Assembly (NCBI RefSeq): GCF_000423185.1
Contig: NZ_AUHM01000013.1
Coordinates: forward strand, 62,001 to 126,000
Direction of reading: 5' to 3'
Length of the DNA: 64,000 nt
Source of the DNA: Inquilinus limosus DSM 16000
GTDB lineage: Bacteria > Pseudomonadota > Alphaproteobacteria > DSM-16000 > Inquilinaceae
A program made the position numbers and the translations under genes. The notes below the pieces were generated by a model. The model made no database searches. It was not told where the DNA came from and saw only the letters and a program-made list of their open reading frames with translations. Numbering within the stretch: position 1 is the stretch's first letter; every line of letters starts with the position of its first letter. Shown here one piece after another: positions 17,540-28,572 of this stretch.

Positions 17540-18355
17540 TCAGGCTGCGGCCGCGATCTCGCCCATGGCGATGCGGGCGGCGCGCCAGCTCGGCTCGTCC
17601 GGCGCCACCAGGATCGGGCCCTGGCGCAGCGTCGGGCGGTAGCGGGTGCCGTCGAGCACCGCGGCCCAGCCGCCCGCCTCGGCGTGCAGCAGCGTGCCGG
17701 CGGCGTGGTCCCAGGGGAACAGCTTGCGATAGGCCAGGATGTCGATGCGGCCCTCGACGGCGTCGATGTAGTCGGCGCCGGCGCAGTTGACGTGGATGTG
17801 CGACGCCACCGCGTCGCGCAGGCGCAGCACCGCCGTGGCGTATTCGGGCGGGCGCTTGGCCAGGTTGAAGCCGCCGCGCAGCGTCGCCAGCGGCCCCGGC
17901 GCGGACAGCGTCAGGCGCCGCCCGTCGATGAAGGCGCCCTCGCCGCGGACCGCCCAGGCGGTGCGGTTCTCGACCGGCAGGTGGATCCAGCCCATCAGCG
18001 TCTCGCCCCGGTGCACCAGGGCGACGATGGTGCCGAAGCGCGGGGTGCCGGCGACGAAATTGGCGGTGCCGTCGACCGGGTCGACGATCCAGACCGGGTC
18101 GTCGCCATCCAGCAGGTCGAGCACGGCCGGATCCTTGGCATGGGCCTCCTCGCCGAGGACGAGGGAGCCGGGCAGCAGGTCGGGCAGTCGCGCGGCCAGG
18201 CGGATCTCGCTCTCCTGATCGGCGATGGTGACGAGGTCGCCGGGCGCCTTCTCCATCACCGCCCCGTCCTCCAGCCGGCCGAAGCGCGGCAGGATCAGCT
18301 CCTGCGCCGTCTCCGCGATCAGGGCGGCGACCTGGTCGATCTCGGGCAGACGCAT
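17540..18355 (-). CDS. inositol monophosphatase-family phosphatase (SuhB/CysQ-like)
   Basis: The 271-residue protein has the Li-sensitive phosphatase motifs in order: GEEAHAK (metal-binding Glu), WIVDPVDGTANFVAG, and FPWDHAAGTLLHAEAGG. Members hydrolyse inositol-1-phosphate, histidinol phosphate or 3',5'-adenosine bisphosphate; the sequence alone does not decide among these. It follows hflX by 13 bp on the same strand and so is probably co-transcribed with it. Confidence 0.88.
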   Translation of the reverse strand: MRLPEIDQVAALIAETAQELILPRFGRLEDGAVMEKAPGDLVTIADQESEIRLAARLPDLLPGSLVLGEEAHAKDPAVLDLLDGDDPVWIVDPVDGTANFVAGTPRFGTIVALVHRGETLMGWIHLPVENRTAWAVRGEGAFIDGRRLTLSAPGPLATLRGGFNLAKRPPEYATAVLRLRDAVASHIHVNCAGADYIDAVEGRIDILAYRKLFPWDHAAGTLLHAEAGGWAAVLDGTRYRPTLRQGPILVAPDEPSWRAARIAMGEIAAAA

Positions 18356-18368
18356 CGGGGGCGGATCC

Positions 18369-19700
18369 TCAGTGGCGGGTGGCGATGCCGAGCTGGCGGT
18401 GCAGCCGCGCGGCGTCGTTGGGATGAAGGCGGACGCGGACGAAGAGGTGGGCGCCGTCGTCGCGCGCCTCCAGCACCTCGCCGTGGCGGTGCAGCCAGGC
18501 CAGGGTGCGGCCGTCGGCGATGTCGAGCTTCACCGTCATGGTCTCGCGATCGGCGTTGATGCGGCGGGCGATGAGATCCATCAGCGCGTCGCAGCCCTCG
18601 CCGGTCAGGGCCGAGATCACCGCCGCGTCGTGGCCGCGCCGGCGCACCGCGGTCGACAGCGTCTCGCGCTCGTGCTCCGGCAGCAGGTCGGCCTTGTTCA
18701 GCACCTCGATCACGCGGCCGTCGGAATCGATGTCGATGTCCAGGTCGCGCAGCACCGCCTCGACATCCTCGCGCTGGGCCTCGGTGTCGGGATGGGCGAC
18801 GTCGCGGACATGCAGGATCAGGTCGGCGGCCTGCACCTCCTCCAGCGTCGCCCGGAAGGCGGCGACCAGATGGGTCGGCAGGTCGGAGATGAAGCCGACC
18901 GTGTCGGACAGGATGATCCGCCGCCCCTGCCCCGCCTCGATCGCCCGCATGGTCGGGTCGAGCGTCGCGAACAGCATGTCCTTGGCCAGCACCGTGGCCC
19001 GGGTCAGGCGGTTGAACAGGGTCGACTTGCCGGCATTGGTGTAGCCGACCAGCGCCACCACCGGATAGGGCACGCGGGCACGCGCCTCGCGGTGCAGCGA
19101 CCGGGTGCGGCGCACCTCCTCAAGCTGGCGCTTGATCTGGATGATGCGGTCGTCGATCTGGCGGCGGTCCAGCTCGATCTGGGTTTCGCCGGGGCCGCCG
19201 AGGAAGCCGGCGCCGCCGCGCTGGCGCTCCAGGTGGGTCCAGGACCGGACCAGGCGCGAGCGCTGGTAGCTGAGATGCGCCAGCTCGACCTGCAGCTGGC
19301 CCTCGCGGGTGCGGGCGCGCTCACCGAAGATCTCGAGGATCAGGCCGGTGCGGTCGATCACCTTGGTCTTCCAGCGGCGCTCCAGGTTGCGCTGCTGCAC
19401 CGGGCTGAGGGTGGCGTCGACCACCACCAGGCCGGCCTCGGTGGCGGCGACGACGCTCGACAGATCCTCCAGCGCGCCCTCGCCGATCAGGGTCGAGGGC
19501 TGAGGCCGCGACACGCGGACGCAGCGCGCCTCGGCGATGTCGAGCGAGATCGCGCGCGACAGCCCGACCGCCTCCTCCAGCGAGGCCTCGGCGGTCCGGC
19601 CGCTGTCGCCGCGGGTGCCGGGAAGGACCGGATGAATGACGATGGCGCGCCCCGAGGACGCGCCATCCGCACCGTGATTTGGCCCCGAAGTCTGGCCCAA
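18369..19700 (-). CDS. hflX: ribosome-associated GTPase HflX
   Basis: The 443-residue protein has the HflX N-terminal nucleotide-binding domain and its glycine-rich linker segment (LERQRGGAGFLGGPGETQIE). The G domain follows with G1 GYTNAGKSTLFN near residue 218, G3 DTVGF and G4 NKAD. Role: splits or rescues stalled 70S ribosomes, especially after heat stress. The start appears to be TTG at 19700, with AAGGAAGAGG located inside the end of hfq; no in-frame ATG exists in the conserved N-terminal region. Only 5 bp separate it from hfq, indicating co-transcription and probably coupled translation. Confidence 0.95.
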   Translation of the reverse strand: MGQTSGPNHGADGASSGRAIVIHPVLPGTRGDSGRTAEASLEEAVGLSRAISLDIAEARCVRVSRPQPSTLIGEGALEDLSSVVAATEAGLVVVDATLSPVQQRNLERRWKTKVIDRTGLILEIFGERARTREGQLQVELAHLSYQRSRLVRSWTHLERQRGGAGFLGGPGETQIELDRRQIDDRIIQIKRQLEEVRRTRSLHREARARVPYPVVALVGYTNAGKSTLFNRLTRATVLAKDMLFATLDPTMRAIEAGQGRRIILSDTVGFISDLPTHLVAAFRATLEEVQAADLILHVRDVAHPDTEAQREDVEAVLRDLDIDIDSDGRVIEVLNKADLLPEHERETLSTAVRRRGHDAAVISALTGEGCDALMDLIARRINADRETMTVKLDIADGRTLAWLHRHGEVLEARDDGAHLFVRVRLHPNDAARLHRQLGIATRH

Positions 19701-19705
19701 AGGGA

Positions 19706-19948
19706 TCAGGCCTCTTCCTTCTGCGGCTCGAACAGCTGGATCGGATGCGCCGGCATCACGGTCGAGATCGCATGCTTGTACACCAGCTGCGAATGGGCAT
19801 CGCGGCGGAGCAGGACCGAAAAGTTGTCAAACCAAGTGATGATACCCTGCAGCTTCACCCCGTTGACGAGGAAGATGGTCACCGGGATCTTGTTCTTCCG
19901 GACGTTGTTGAGGAACACGTCCTGAACGTTTTGCGCCTTTTCTGACAT
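19706..19948 (-). CDS. hfq: RNA chaperone Hfq
   Basis: The 80-residue Sm-like protein has Sm1 ([20 protein letters not shown]) and Sm2 ([11 protein letters not shown]) motifs and a short acidic C-terminal tail ending EPQKEEA. It forms a hexameric ring that pairs small RNAs with mRNAs. The ATG at 19948 begins [10 protein letters not shown], the usual Hfq N-terminus, and is preferred to the longer frame to 20056. It heads the hfq-hflX group, directly upstream of hflX. Confidence 0.97.
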   Translation of the reverse strand: MSEKAQNVQDVFLNNVRKNKIPVTIFLVNGVKLQGIITWFDNFSVLLRRDAHSQLVYKHAISTVMPAHPIQLFEPQKEEA

Positions 19949-19979
19949 AGTTGGGATCCTGCTGCTTGATTTTATTGGA

Positions 19980-20010
19980 GCCCCGAGGGGCCCGAGCCAC
20001 ACGATGTGGC
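19980..20010 (-). promoter_or_regulatory. two short hairpins in the hfq leader
   Basis: Perfect stems GCCCC-GA-GGGGC (19980-19991) and GCCACA-CGA-TGTGGC (19996-20010) lie 31-62 bases upstream of the hfq start. They could end transcription of the upstream aminotransferase gene or structure the hfq 5' leader; hfq is autoregulated in other bacteria. No T tract follows either stem. Confidence 0.4.
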
Positions 20011-20066
20011 ACGTTTCGACAATATGGGAAGCGCACGCCCGGAGAAAAGGGAGCAATGGCGCATGG

Positions 20067-20921
20067 TCACGATGCGCCGGCGCCGGATGCGTGTGCCAGA
20101 TAGGCGTCGAACAGCTTGCGGCTCAAGGCCCCGGGAGCGCCGTCGCCGATGGTCCGGTCGTCGATTCTCAGCACCGGCGTGACGAAGCTTGTGGCGCTGC
20201 TGAGGAAGGCCTCGCGCGCGGCATAGGCCTCCTCGACCCGGAACGGCCGCTCCTCGAAGCGCAGCCCCTCCGCCGCCGCGACTCGCAGGATCGACTGGCG
20301 GGTGATGCCGTTGAGGATGTCGCGGCTGGCCGGGCGGGTGACCAGCGCCCCGTCGGCGGTCACGATCCAGGCGTTGGACGAGGTGCCTTCGGTGACGAAG
20401 CCGTCCTCGTCCACCTGCCAGGCCTCGAAGGCGCCGCGCTCCGCCGCCTCCTGCTTGCCCAGCACCTGGGGCAACAGGCCCACGGTCTTGATGTCGCGGC
20501 GCTTCCAGCGGATGTCGGGGATGGTGACGACCCGGACCCCGGTGCGGGCGTGCGGGGCCAGCGTGGCGCGCCGCGTGGTGATCACCAGGGTCGGCCGCGC
20601 CGCGGCGGGGAAGCGGAAATCGCGCGGGGCCGCCCCGCGGGTGACCTGAAGATAGACCAGCCCGTCGCGCACGCCGTTCCGCTCCAGCAGCCGCCGCATG
20701 ACCAGCCGCAGCACCCGCCGGTCGCACGGCCAGGCGATGCGCAGCTCGTGCAGGGAACGGTCGAGCCGGTCGAGATGCCCCTCCTCGTCGATCAGCCGGC
20801 CGCGGCGGACCGACACCACCTCGTAGACGCCGTCGGCGAACTGGAAGCCGCGATCCTCGACATGCACCGCCGCCCGGGCATGCGGCACATAGCGCCCGTT
20901 GACATAGGCGTCGCGCGCCAT
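20067..20921 (-). CDS. class IV PLP aminotransferase, D-amino acid aminotransferase-like
   Basis: The 284-residue protein belongs to fold type IV. It has the N-terminal [30 protein letters not shown], described here as its hallmark [16 protein letters not shown] region. The PLP lysine follows ([19 protein letters not shown]), then [10 protein letters not shown] and [11 protein letters not shown]. It resembles D-alanine aminotransferase more than branched-chain aminotransferase. Role: D-amino acid transamination, possibly supplying D-Glu/D-Ala or degrading D-amino acids. The ATG at 20921, with GGGGAG upstream, replaces a much longer open frame reaching 21245 inside ntrX. It lies between ntrX and hfq on the same strand. 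Confidence 0.87.
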   Translation of the reverse strand: MARDAYVNGRYVPHARAAVHVEDRGFQFADGVYEVVSVRRGRLIDEEGHLDRLDRSLHELRIAWPCDRRVLRLVMRRLLERNGVRDGLVYLQVTRGAAPRDFRFPAAARPTLVITTRRATLAPHARTGVRVVTIPDIRWKRRDIKTVGLLPQVLGKQEAAERGAFEAWQVDEDGFVTEGTSSNAWIVTADGALVTRPASRDILNGITRQSILRVAAAEGLRFEERPFRVEEAYAAREAFLSSATSFVTPVLRIDDRTIGDGAPGALSRKLFDAYLAHASGAGAS

Positions 20922-20941
20922 TCCTCGGTTTCTCCCCGCCT

Positions 20942-22345
20942 TCAGTCGACGAGCTTGCGGTCGCCGGCGCCGTGCACGCCCAGGCTCTTCATCTTGCGAT
21001 GCAGGGCCGAACGCTCCATGCCGATGAACTCGGCGGTGCGGCTGATGTTGCCGCCGAAACGGGTGACCTGGGCGATCAGGTACTCGCGCTCGAAAAGCTC
21101 GCGCGCGTCGCGCAGCGGCAGCCCCATGATCTCGCTGCCGCGGTCGCCGCGCAGCACCGCCGGCGCGATCGCGCCGATCTCCGGCGGCAGCATGTCGGCA
21201 TGGATCGGCGTCGCGGTGTCGCCGGCGGCCATGATCAGCAGCCACTCGATCACGTTGCGCAGCTGCCGGACGTTGCCGGGCCAGCTGTAGGCCTGCAGCG
21301 CCGCCATCGCGTCCTCGCCGATCTGCCGTGGCGCCAGGCCCTGGCTGTCGGCCGCACGCTGCATGAAGTGGCGGGCCAGGAGCGGGATGTCCTCGCGCCG
21401 GGCGGCGAGCGGCGGCACCGCGATCGGCACGACGTTGAGACGGTAGTAGAGGTCCTCGCGGAACCGGCCTTCGGCGATCTCGCTCGGCAGGTCCTTGTTC
21501 GAGGAGGCGATCACGCGGACGTCGACCTCGACCTTGGTGGCGCCGCCGACCCGGACGAAGGTCTGCTCCTGCAGCACCCGGACGATCTTGCCCTGGGTGG
21601 CGAGCGGCATGTCCGCCACCTCGTCCAGCAGCAGCGTGCCGCCATGCGCCTGTTCGAAGGTGCCGACCTTGCGGGTGGCGATGGTGCCGTCGACCATGGC
21701 CTCGACGCCGAACAGCTCCTCCTCCAGCCGGTCCGGATGCATCGCGGCGCAGTTCAGCGCGATGAACGGACCTTCGGCGCGCTTGGACAGGGCGTGCAGC
21801 CGGCGGGCCACCACCTCCTTGCCGACGCCGGCGGGGCCGGTGATCAGCACCCGGCTGCCGGTCGGCGCCACGCGCTCGATCTGCTGGGTCAGCTGCGCGA
21901 TCATCGGCGACTGGCCGATCAGCTCGGCCTCGGTGCCGGCGCGGAGCCGCAGCTCGGCATTCTCGCGTCGCAGGCGGGCCGCCTCGATGGCGCGCTCGAC
22001 CATCAGCAGCAGCCGGTCCGACTTGAACGGCTTCTCGATGAAGTCGTAGGCGCCGTTCTTGATCGCGGTGACCGCGGTCTCGATGTTGCCGTGGCCGCTG
22101 ATCATCAGCACCGGCACGCCGGGATGGTCGCGCCGGATGATCTCGAGCAGCTCCAGCCCGTCGATCGGGCTGCCCTGCAGCCAGACGTCGAGAATCACCA
22201 GGCTGGGCTGGCGCGCGGCGAGCTCCTGCTGCGCCTGCGTCGTGTCGCCCGCTTCCCGCGTCGTATACCCTTCGTCACCCAGGATGCCCGAGATGAGCAT
22301 CCGAATATCCGCCTCGTCGTCGACGACGAGAATGTCATGCGCCAT
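20942..22345 (-). CDS. ntrX: NtrX response regulator (AAA+ domain without GAFTGA)
   Basis: The 467-residue protein has a receiver domain (phospho-acceptor Asp53 in LVILDVWLQG), an AAA+ domain with GPAGVGKEVVARRLH, and a C-terminal Fis-type helix-turn-helix (ISRTAEFIGMERSALHRKMK). The loop that contacts sigma-54 (GAFTGA in NtrC) is replaced: after ELFGVEAM the chain reads VDGTIATRKVGTFEQA. This agrees with other alphaproteobacterial NtrX proteins, so it is probably not a sigma-54 activator. It overlaps ntrY by 11 bp and forms its two-component partner in nitrogen and redox responses. Confidence 0.95.
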   Translation of the reverse strand: MAHDILVVDDEADIRMLISGILGDEGYTTREAGDTTQAQQELAARQPSLVILDVWLQGSPIDGLELLEIIRRDHPGVPVLMISGHGNIETAVTAIKNGAYDFIEKPFKSDRLLLMVERAIEAARLRRENAELRLRAGTEAELIGQSPMIAQLTQQIERVAPTGSRVLITGPAGVGKEVVARRLHALSKRAEGPFIALNCAAMHPDRLEEELFGVEAMVDGTIATRKVGTFEQAHGGTLLLDEVADMPLATQGKIVRVLQEQTFVRVGGATKVEVDVRVIASSNKDLPSEIAEGRFREDLYYRLNVVPIAVPPLAARREDIPLLARHFMQRAADSQGLAPRQIGEDAMAALQAYSWPGNVRQLRNVIEWLLIMAAGDTATPIHADMLPPEIGAIAPAVLRGDRGSEIMGLPLRDARELFEREYLIAQVTRFGGNISRTAEFIGMERSALHRKMKSLGVHGAGDRKLVD

Positions 22346-24662
22346 GGCCCACCGCGTCCTTGGAGCCCGCAGCCGTCACCCGATCGGTCGATGCACCCGG
22401 CTCGTCGCCGGTTGGAACGGCCGGCACGCCCGCCTGTTCCAACGGAAAGACGAGGCTGACCCGCGCGCCGCCGCCCGGACGGTCCTCGAGGACCAGCCGG
22501 CCGCCGTGATCCTCCATGATTTTCTTGACGATGGCGAGCCCCAATCCGGTGCCTTTGGTGCGGGTCGTGACATAGGGTTCGGTCAGCCGGTCGCGGTCGT
22601 CGGCGGGCAGCCCCTTGCCGTTGTCCTCGACCGTGATCCACGCCTCGCCATCGGCGTAGTCCAGGATCATCCGCACCTGCCCCTTCGGCAGGTCGCGCCC
22701 CTCCGCGATGCGGCCCTCGATCGCGTCCGCGGCGTTCTGCAGCAGGTTGGTGACGGCCTGCGACAGCTGCCGGGAATCGCACGGCACCAGCGGGCGGTCG
22801 TCGGGCTGGCTGAAGGCGAAGCCGATCTTCGGATGGGCGTTGCGCTGCAGGAACAGCGCCTGCTGGCAGATCTCGGACAGGTCGATCGCCTTCATCACCG
22901 GCGACGGCATGCGGGCGAAGGCGGAGAATTCATCGACCATCCGGCCGATGTCGCCGACCTGCCGCACGATCGTCTCGGTGCAGGTGATGAAGGTCTGGGG
23001 ATCGTCCGATATCTGCTTGAGATATTTGCGCTTCAGCCGCTCCGCCGAGAGCTGGATGGGGGTCAGCGGGTTCTTGATCTCATGCGCGATCCGGCGGGCC
23101 ACGTCGGCCCAGGCCGCCTTGCGCTGGGCCGAGAGCAGCTCGGTGACGTCGTCGAAGGTGACGACGAAGCCGCGGACCTCGCCGTCCAGCCGCTCCGCCG
23201 CGATGCGGGCCAGCAGCACCCGCATCTCGCCGCCGCGGCGGATCTTCACCTGGCCCTCGACCACCCGCCCCTGCCGGCTGCGGGCATTCTCCAGCAGCTC
23301 CGCCATCTCCGGCACCACGGCTTCGAGCGGCTGGCCGACCAGCTCGTCGACCGTGCGGCCCAGCAGGTCGGTGGCGGAGCGGTTCGGCAGATGGACCCGG
23401 CCGTCATGGTCGAGGCCGAGCACGCCGGCCGAGACGCCGGACAGCACCGTCTCGGTGAACTGCCGGCGCTGGTCGAGCTGGCGGTTGGCCTCGATCAGCT
23501 CGCGGCGCTGGCTTTCCAGCTGGTTGGTCATGCGGTTGAAGGAGCGGGCCAGGCTGCCGAGTTCGTCGGTGCTGTCGACGCCCTGGACCCGGATCGACAG
23601 GTCGCCCGCCCGCACGCGCTCCGACGCCATGATCAGCTCGCGCAGCGGCCGCACCAGCGTGTCGGCGAAGACCAGGCCGATCCAGACCGCGGCCATCAGC
23701 AGCAGCACCGCGACGGTGACGTAGATCGCGGTGAAGATCAGCTGCAGCTGCGAGCGCCGCCCTTCCAGCGTCCGGTAGTCGGCGACCGCGCCCTTGGTCT
23801 GCTCGACATAGGCCAGCGCCTCCGGATCGACCTGCTTGCCGATCAGGAGGAAGGCATCGAAGGGGAAGCCGTTCAGCCGCACCAGCGCGCGCACCCGGTC
23901 GCCCTGGCCGTCGATCATCAGCTCGACCGGCCCGTATCCGCTGTCGCCGGCCATCGCCCGGTCGAAGTATTTCGGGGCCACCATGTCCAGCTTCAGGCCC
24001 TTGGCGTAGGGCGATTCGGCGATGACCTGGCCCCTGCGGTCGATGATCCGGATGTCGGGGATGTTGTAGGTCTGGGTCATGCTGCCCAGGATCCCGACCA
24101 GGGCAGATCTGTTGCCGGCGATGAACTCCGGATACTGGGCGTAGGCCCGCTCGACCGTGGTGGCGATGCTCTGCGCGGCGTAGCGGATGCTCTTCTGGTT
24201 CTCCTCGAGATAGACCTGCGCGACCGAGAGCGATTCATTGACCGCGGTCGAGACGCGTTCGGAGAACCAGGTCTGCAGGCCGATATTGAAGATGACGGCC
24301 GAGAAGATCGCGACCAGGATCGCCGGCGCGACCGCCACCACCGCGAACAGCGCCACCAGGCGGACATGCAGGCGTGAGCCGGCGGAGCCGCGGCGGCGCG
24401 CCGCCCAGATCCGCACCAGCCGCCGCGCCACGATCGCCCCGAGCATCAGGAGGATGGTCAGGTCGAGCACCAGCAGCAGCGACACCCGGTCGGCGTCCTT
24501 GCCGAACAGCGAGTTGCTGCTGAGCGCGGTGTAGGTCGCGATGCCGGAGGCGACGGCGGCGAAGATCAGCACCACCGCCAGCTTGTTCTCCAGCCCGATC
24601 CGGGTCGCCCATTGGTAAAGCTGCCGCCAGAGGGTCGAAGGGCTTGCGGCGTTGGTGGTCAT
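22335..24662 (-). CDS. ntrY: NtrY membrane sensor histidine kinase
   Basis: The 775-residue protein has N-terminal membrane helices and an extracytoplasmic segment, then a further membrane helix (TAIYVTVAVLLLMAAVWIGL) and a HAMP domain. A PAS domain, HisKA with [20 protein letters not shown] (His near 525) and an HATPase domain (NLLQNAADAIEGR, GTGLGLAIVKKIMEDHGG) follow. Known role: sensor partner of NtrX, linked to nitrogen metabolism, cell envelope and redox control in alphaproteobacteria. It lies 34 bp after ntrC and overlaps ntrX, consistent with one ntrBCYX transcript. Confidence 0.96.
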   Translation of the reverse strand: MTTNAASPSTLWRQLYQWATRIGLENKLAVVLIFAAVASGIATYTALSSNSLFGKDADRVSLLLVLDLTILLMLGAIVARRLVRIWAARRRGSAGSRLHVRLVALFAVVAVAPAILVAIFSAVIFNIGLQTWFSERVSTAVNESLSVAQVYLEENQKSIRYAAQSIATTVERAYAQYPEFIAGNRSALVGILGSMTQTYNIPDIRIIDRRGQVIAESPYAKGLKLDMVAPKYFDRAMAGDSGYGPVELMIDGQGDRVRALVRLNGFPFDAFLLIGKQVDPEALAYVEQTKGAVADYRTLEGRRSQLQLIFTAIYVTVAVLLLMAAVWIGLVFADTLVRPLRELIMASERVRAGDLSIRVQGVDSTDELGSLARSFNRMTNQLESQRRELIEANRQLDQRRQFTETVLSGVSAGVLGLDHDGRVHLPNRSATDLLGRTVDELVGQPLEAVVPEMAELLENARSRQGRVVEGQVKIRRGGEMRVLLARIAAERLDGEVRGFVVTFDDVTELLSAQRKAAWADVARRIAHEIKNPLTPIQLSAERLKRKYLKQISDDPQTFITCTETIVRQVGDIGRMVDEFSAFARMPSPVMKAIDLSEICQQALFLQRNAHPKIGFAFSQPDDRPLVPCDSRQLSQAVTNLLQNAADAIEGRIAEGRDLPKGQVRMILDYADGEAWITVEDNGKGLPADDRDRLTEPYVTTRTKGTGLGLAIVKKIMEDHGGRLVLEDRPGGGARVSLVFPLEQAGVPAVPTGDEPGASTDRVTAAGSKDAVGHGA

Positions 24663-24696
24663 CGACGGTTTTCTGCAGGCGGTACGGTCAAGCCTC

Positions 24697-26150
<1,454 letters not shown>

Positions 26151-26154
<4 letters not shown>

Positions 26155-27293
26155 GCTTCGCTTCCGTTGTCGTCATGGTCGCCGTTCGCCACCGGTTCGG
26201 CGTGGATCGGCAGGGAAATCTTGAACACCGTGCGGCGCGGCTCGCTCTCGAAGCCGATCAGCCCGCCATGGTCGCCGATGATCTTGGCCACCAGCGACAG
26301 GCCGAGGCCGGAGCCTTCCGCCTTGGTGGTCACGAAAGGATCGAAGAGGTGGTCCTTCAGATCCTCCGGGATGCCCGGGCCGTTGTCCTGGATCGACACC
26401 ATCAGCGGCAGGTTCATGCGCTGGCTGGTGCCCGGCACCGCGATCGCCACGCCGCGCTGATAGGCGGTGGTCAGGATGATCTCGCCGTCCTCCGCCACCG
26501 CCTCGACCGCGTTCTTGATCAGGTTGAGGAACACCTGCACCAGCTGGTCGAAATGCCCCGGCACCGGCGGCAGCGACGGGTCGTAGCGCTCGATGAAGCG
26601 GACATGGCGGCCGAATCCGGTCTGGGCCACCTGGCGCGCCCGCTCCAGCACCTCGTGGATGTTCACCGGCTCGCGGGTCAGCGGGCTGGGGTCGGAGAAG
26701 GCGTCCATGCGGTCGACCAGCCGGACGATGCGATCGGTCTCCTCGCAGATCAGCCGGGTCAGCGCCCGGTCGTCATCGCCGACCGTCTGCTCCAGCAGCT
26801 GGGCGGCGCCGCGGATGCCGGACAGCGGGTTCTTGATCTCATGCGCCAGCATCGCCGCCATCGCGGTCATCGAGCGGGCGGCGTGGCGGCGGTTGAGCTG
26901 GGTGTCGATCCGCCGCGCCACCGATTCCTCGAACAGGCTGACCACGGCGAGGTCCGGCGGGTCGACCAGCGGCGCGACCGTCACGGTGACCGTGCGCCGG
27001 CCGATCCGCGGGCTTTCCAGTAGCATGCCGTAATCGGCGACGCTGCGGTCCTGCTGGATCGCCTGGTCGACCAGGGTGAAGAGCGGGCTGTCGCCGGGGA
27101 CGAAGCCGGTCAGGTCCTGGCCCACAAGGGCGGATTCGCTGGCGTCGAGCAGCTGCTGCGCCGCCAGGTTGACGAAGCGGATCACCCGGTCCTGGCCGAC
27201 GGCCAGGACCGCCACCGGCAGCGAGGCCAGGAGCGCGAAGGGATCCGGTTGCGGCGCGGCCGCGGCGGCGGGGATCGGTTTCAGATTCGGCAT
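26151..27293 (-). CDS. ntrB: NtrB nitrogen regulation sensor kinase/phosphatase
   Basis: The 380-residue soluble histidine kinase has a PAS domain ([20 protein letters not shown]), HisKA with [20 protein letters not shown] (His near 147) and HATPase boxes [10 protein letters not shown] and [18 protein letters not shown]. It has no membrane helix, as expected for NtrB, which receives the nitrogen signal through PII. I place the start at ATG 27293 ([12 protein letters not shown]); the frame extends to 27452, but those residues do not look coding. No clear ribosome binding site is seen. In many relatives dusB precedes ntrB; it does not here. Confidence 0.94.
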
Positions 27294-27493
27294 CGCGGCA
27301 AAAGGAGCTGACGGGAGCCAGATCAGCGTATCGCCTAAATTTTGTCCAATGAAAGTTTTGCCTAACCAATGAGCAAAAATGCCATCCAACCCCCTATTCT
27401 GAGGGGGAAGAAGTTCCTTGCAGCCGGCGCTACATGAGACGGCGTCAAGCACGCCGCGCCACCGGGCCGGTGGCGACCATGGAGCAGAATCCT
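27294..27493. other. divergent intergenic region between ntrB and the OmpA-family gene
   Basis: These 200 bp hold the presumed promoters of both genes. The part from about 27335 to 27385 is A/T-rich. A small inverted repeat CCCCCT-N6-AGGGGG lies at 27390-27407. No gene is visible. Confidence 0.4.
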
Positions 27494-28491
27494 ATGAGAT
27501 CGACGATCGGGACGATTGGCCGCATCACCGCCCTGGCCTTCGCGCTGGCAGCCGGCGCGATGACGCCGGCTGCCGCGGCCGACATCGCCGGGGCGAAGGA
27601 CCATCCGGGCATCAAGCGCTTCGACGGCTCGTCGATCGTGACCTACAGCACCCAGGACTTCGCCCGCTACACCCTGCCGCTCGGCCCGGCCGACGAGTAC
27701 GACCAGGCCAAGGAGAAGCCGGTCTTCGCCGCCGCGAAGGAGGTCAGCGGCGCGCTGACCCGCATCAGCTACACGGCGTCGGCCGGCGTCTCCGCCGACG
27801 ACGTGTTCGAGAACTACGAGAACGAGCTGGCGGCCAAGGGCTATCAGGTGCTGTTCAAGGCCGAAGGCGCCGACATCGGCAAGCACCAGGGCTCGTCTTC
27901 GCCGGCGTCGGGACGCAGCTCTTCGAATACAGCGCGACCGCCGCGCATTTCCTGACCGCGGAGCTGGCGAAGGACGGCGCGACGATCGACATCGCCCTCT
28001 ACGTCACCGAATACGAGGATGGCTACACCCGGGACATCGCGGTGACGGAAGGCCAGGCCATCATCCAGCTCGACATCGTCGAATCCGGCACGCTGCGGGA
28101 CAGGATGGTGACCGTCTCGGCCGCCGAGATCGAGAAGGGCCTGGCCCAGCAGGGCCATATCGCCCTCTACGGCATCCATTTCGACTTCAACAAATCCGAG
28201 CTGAAGCCGGAATCGAAACCGGCGCTGGACCAGATCGCGCAGGTGCTGAAGGACGATCCGGCGGTCAAGCTGCACGTCGTCGGCCACACCGACAATGTCG
28301 GCGGCCTGGAGACCAACATGACGCTGTCGCGCGCCCGTGCCGCAGCGGTGGTGGCGGCGCTGGTGAAGCAGCACGGCGTGCCGGCCGGGCGGCTGAACCC
28401 GGCGGGGGTTGGCCCCCTGGCGCCGGTCGCGCCGAACACCAAGGATGAAGGCCGGGCCCGGAACCGCCGGGTCGAGCTGATTGCGCAATAG
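27494..28491 (+). pseudogene. OmpA-family outer-membrane/periplasmic protein, disrupted by a one-base frameshift
   Basis: The first part (27494 to about 27891) encodes a signal peptide (TALAFALAAGAMTPAAAA) and a periplasmic domain ending GADIGKHQG. The second part, one frame away from about 27892 on, continues FAGVGTQLFEYSATAAHF. It ends with an OmpA C-terminal peptidoglycan-binding domain: GIHFDFNKSELKPESKPALD, VVGHTDNVGG, and the arginine-rich end RARNRRVELI. Adding one base after 27891 (or stepping back one base at CAGGG) joins the two frames without loss. Both parts keep coding character, so this is either a recent mutation or a sequencing error. Intact length would be about 332 residues. 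The ATG at 27494 follows GGAG by 9 bases. Confidence 0.85.
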
Positions 28492-28521
28492 CCCGCAGCG
28501 GCCTCTTCGCTTGTCTCTGCC

Positions 28522-28549
28522 AAGGCGCCGCCCTATCGTGCGGCGCCTT
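28522..28549 (+). terminator. intrinsic terminator after the OmpA-family gene
   Basis: A perfect 10-bp inverted repeat (AAGGCGCCGC / GCGGCGCCTT) with an 8-nt loop, followed by TTTCG, lies 31 bp after the OmpA-family stop and 24 bp before ispDF. It separates the two transcription units. Confidence 0.65.
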
Positions 28550-28572
28550 TCGTCCAGGAGACCGAGCGGATC

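Noticed and set aside
27881-27900. Programmed -1 frameshift in the OmpA-family gene
   Set aside because: The local sequence CCAGGGC is not a classical slippery heptamer and no downstream pseudoknot is evident. Mutation or sequencing error is simpler.
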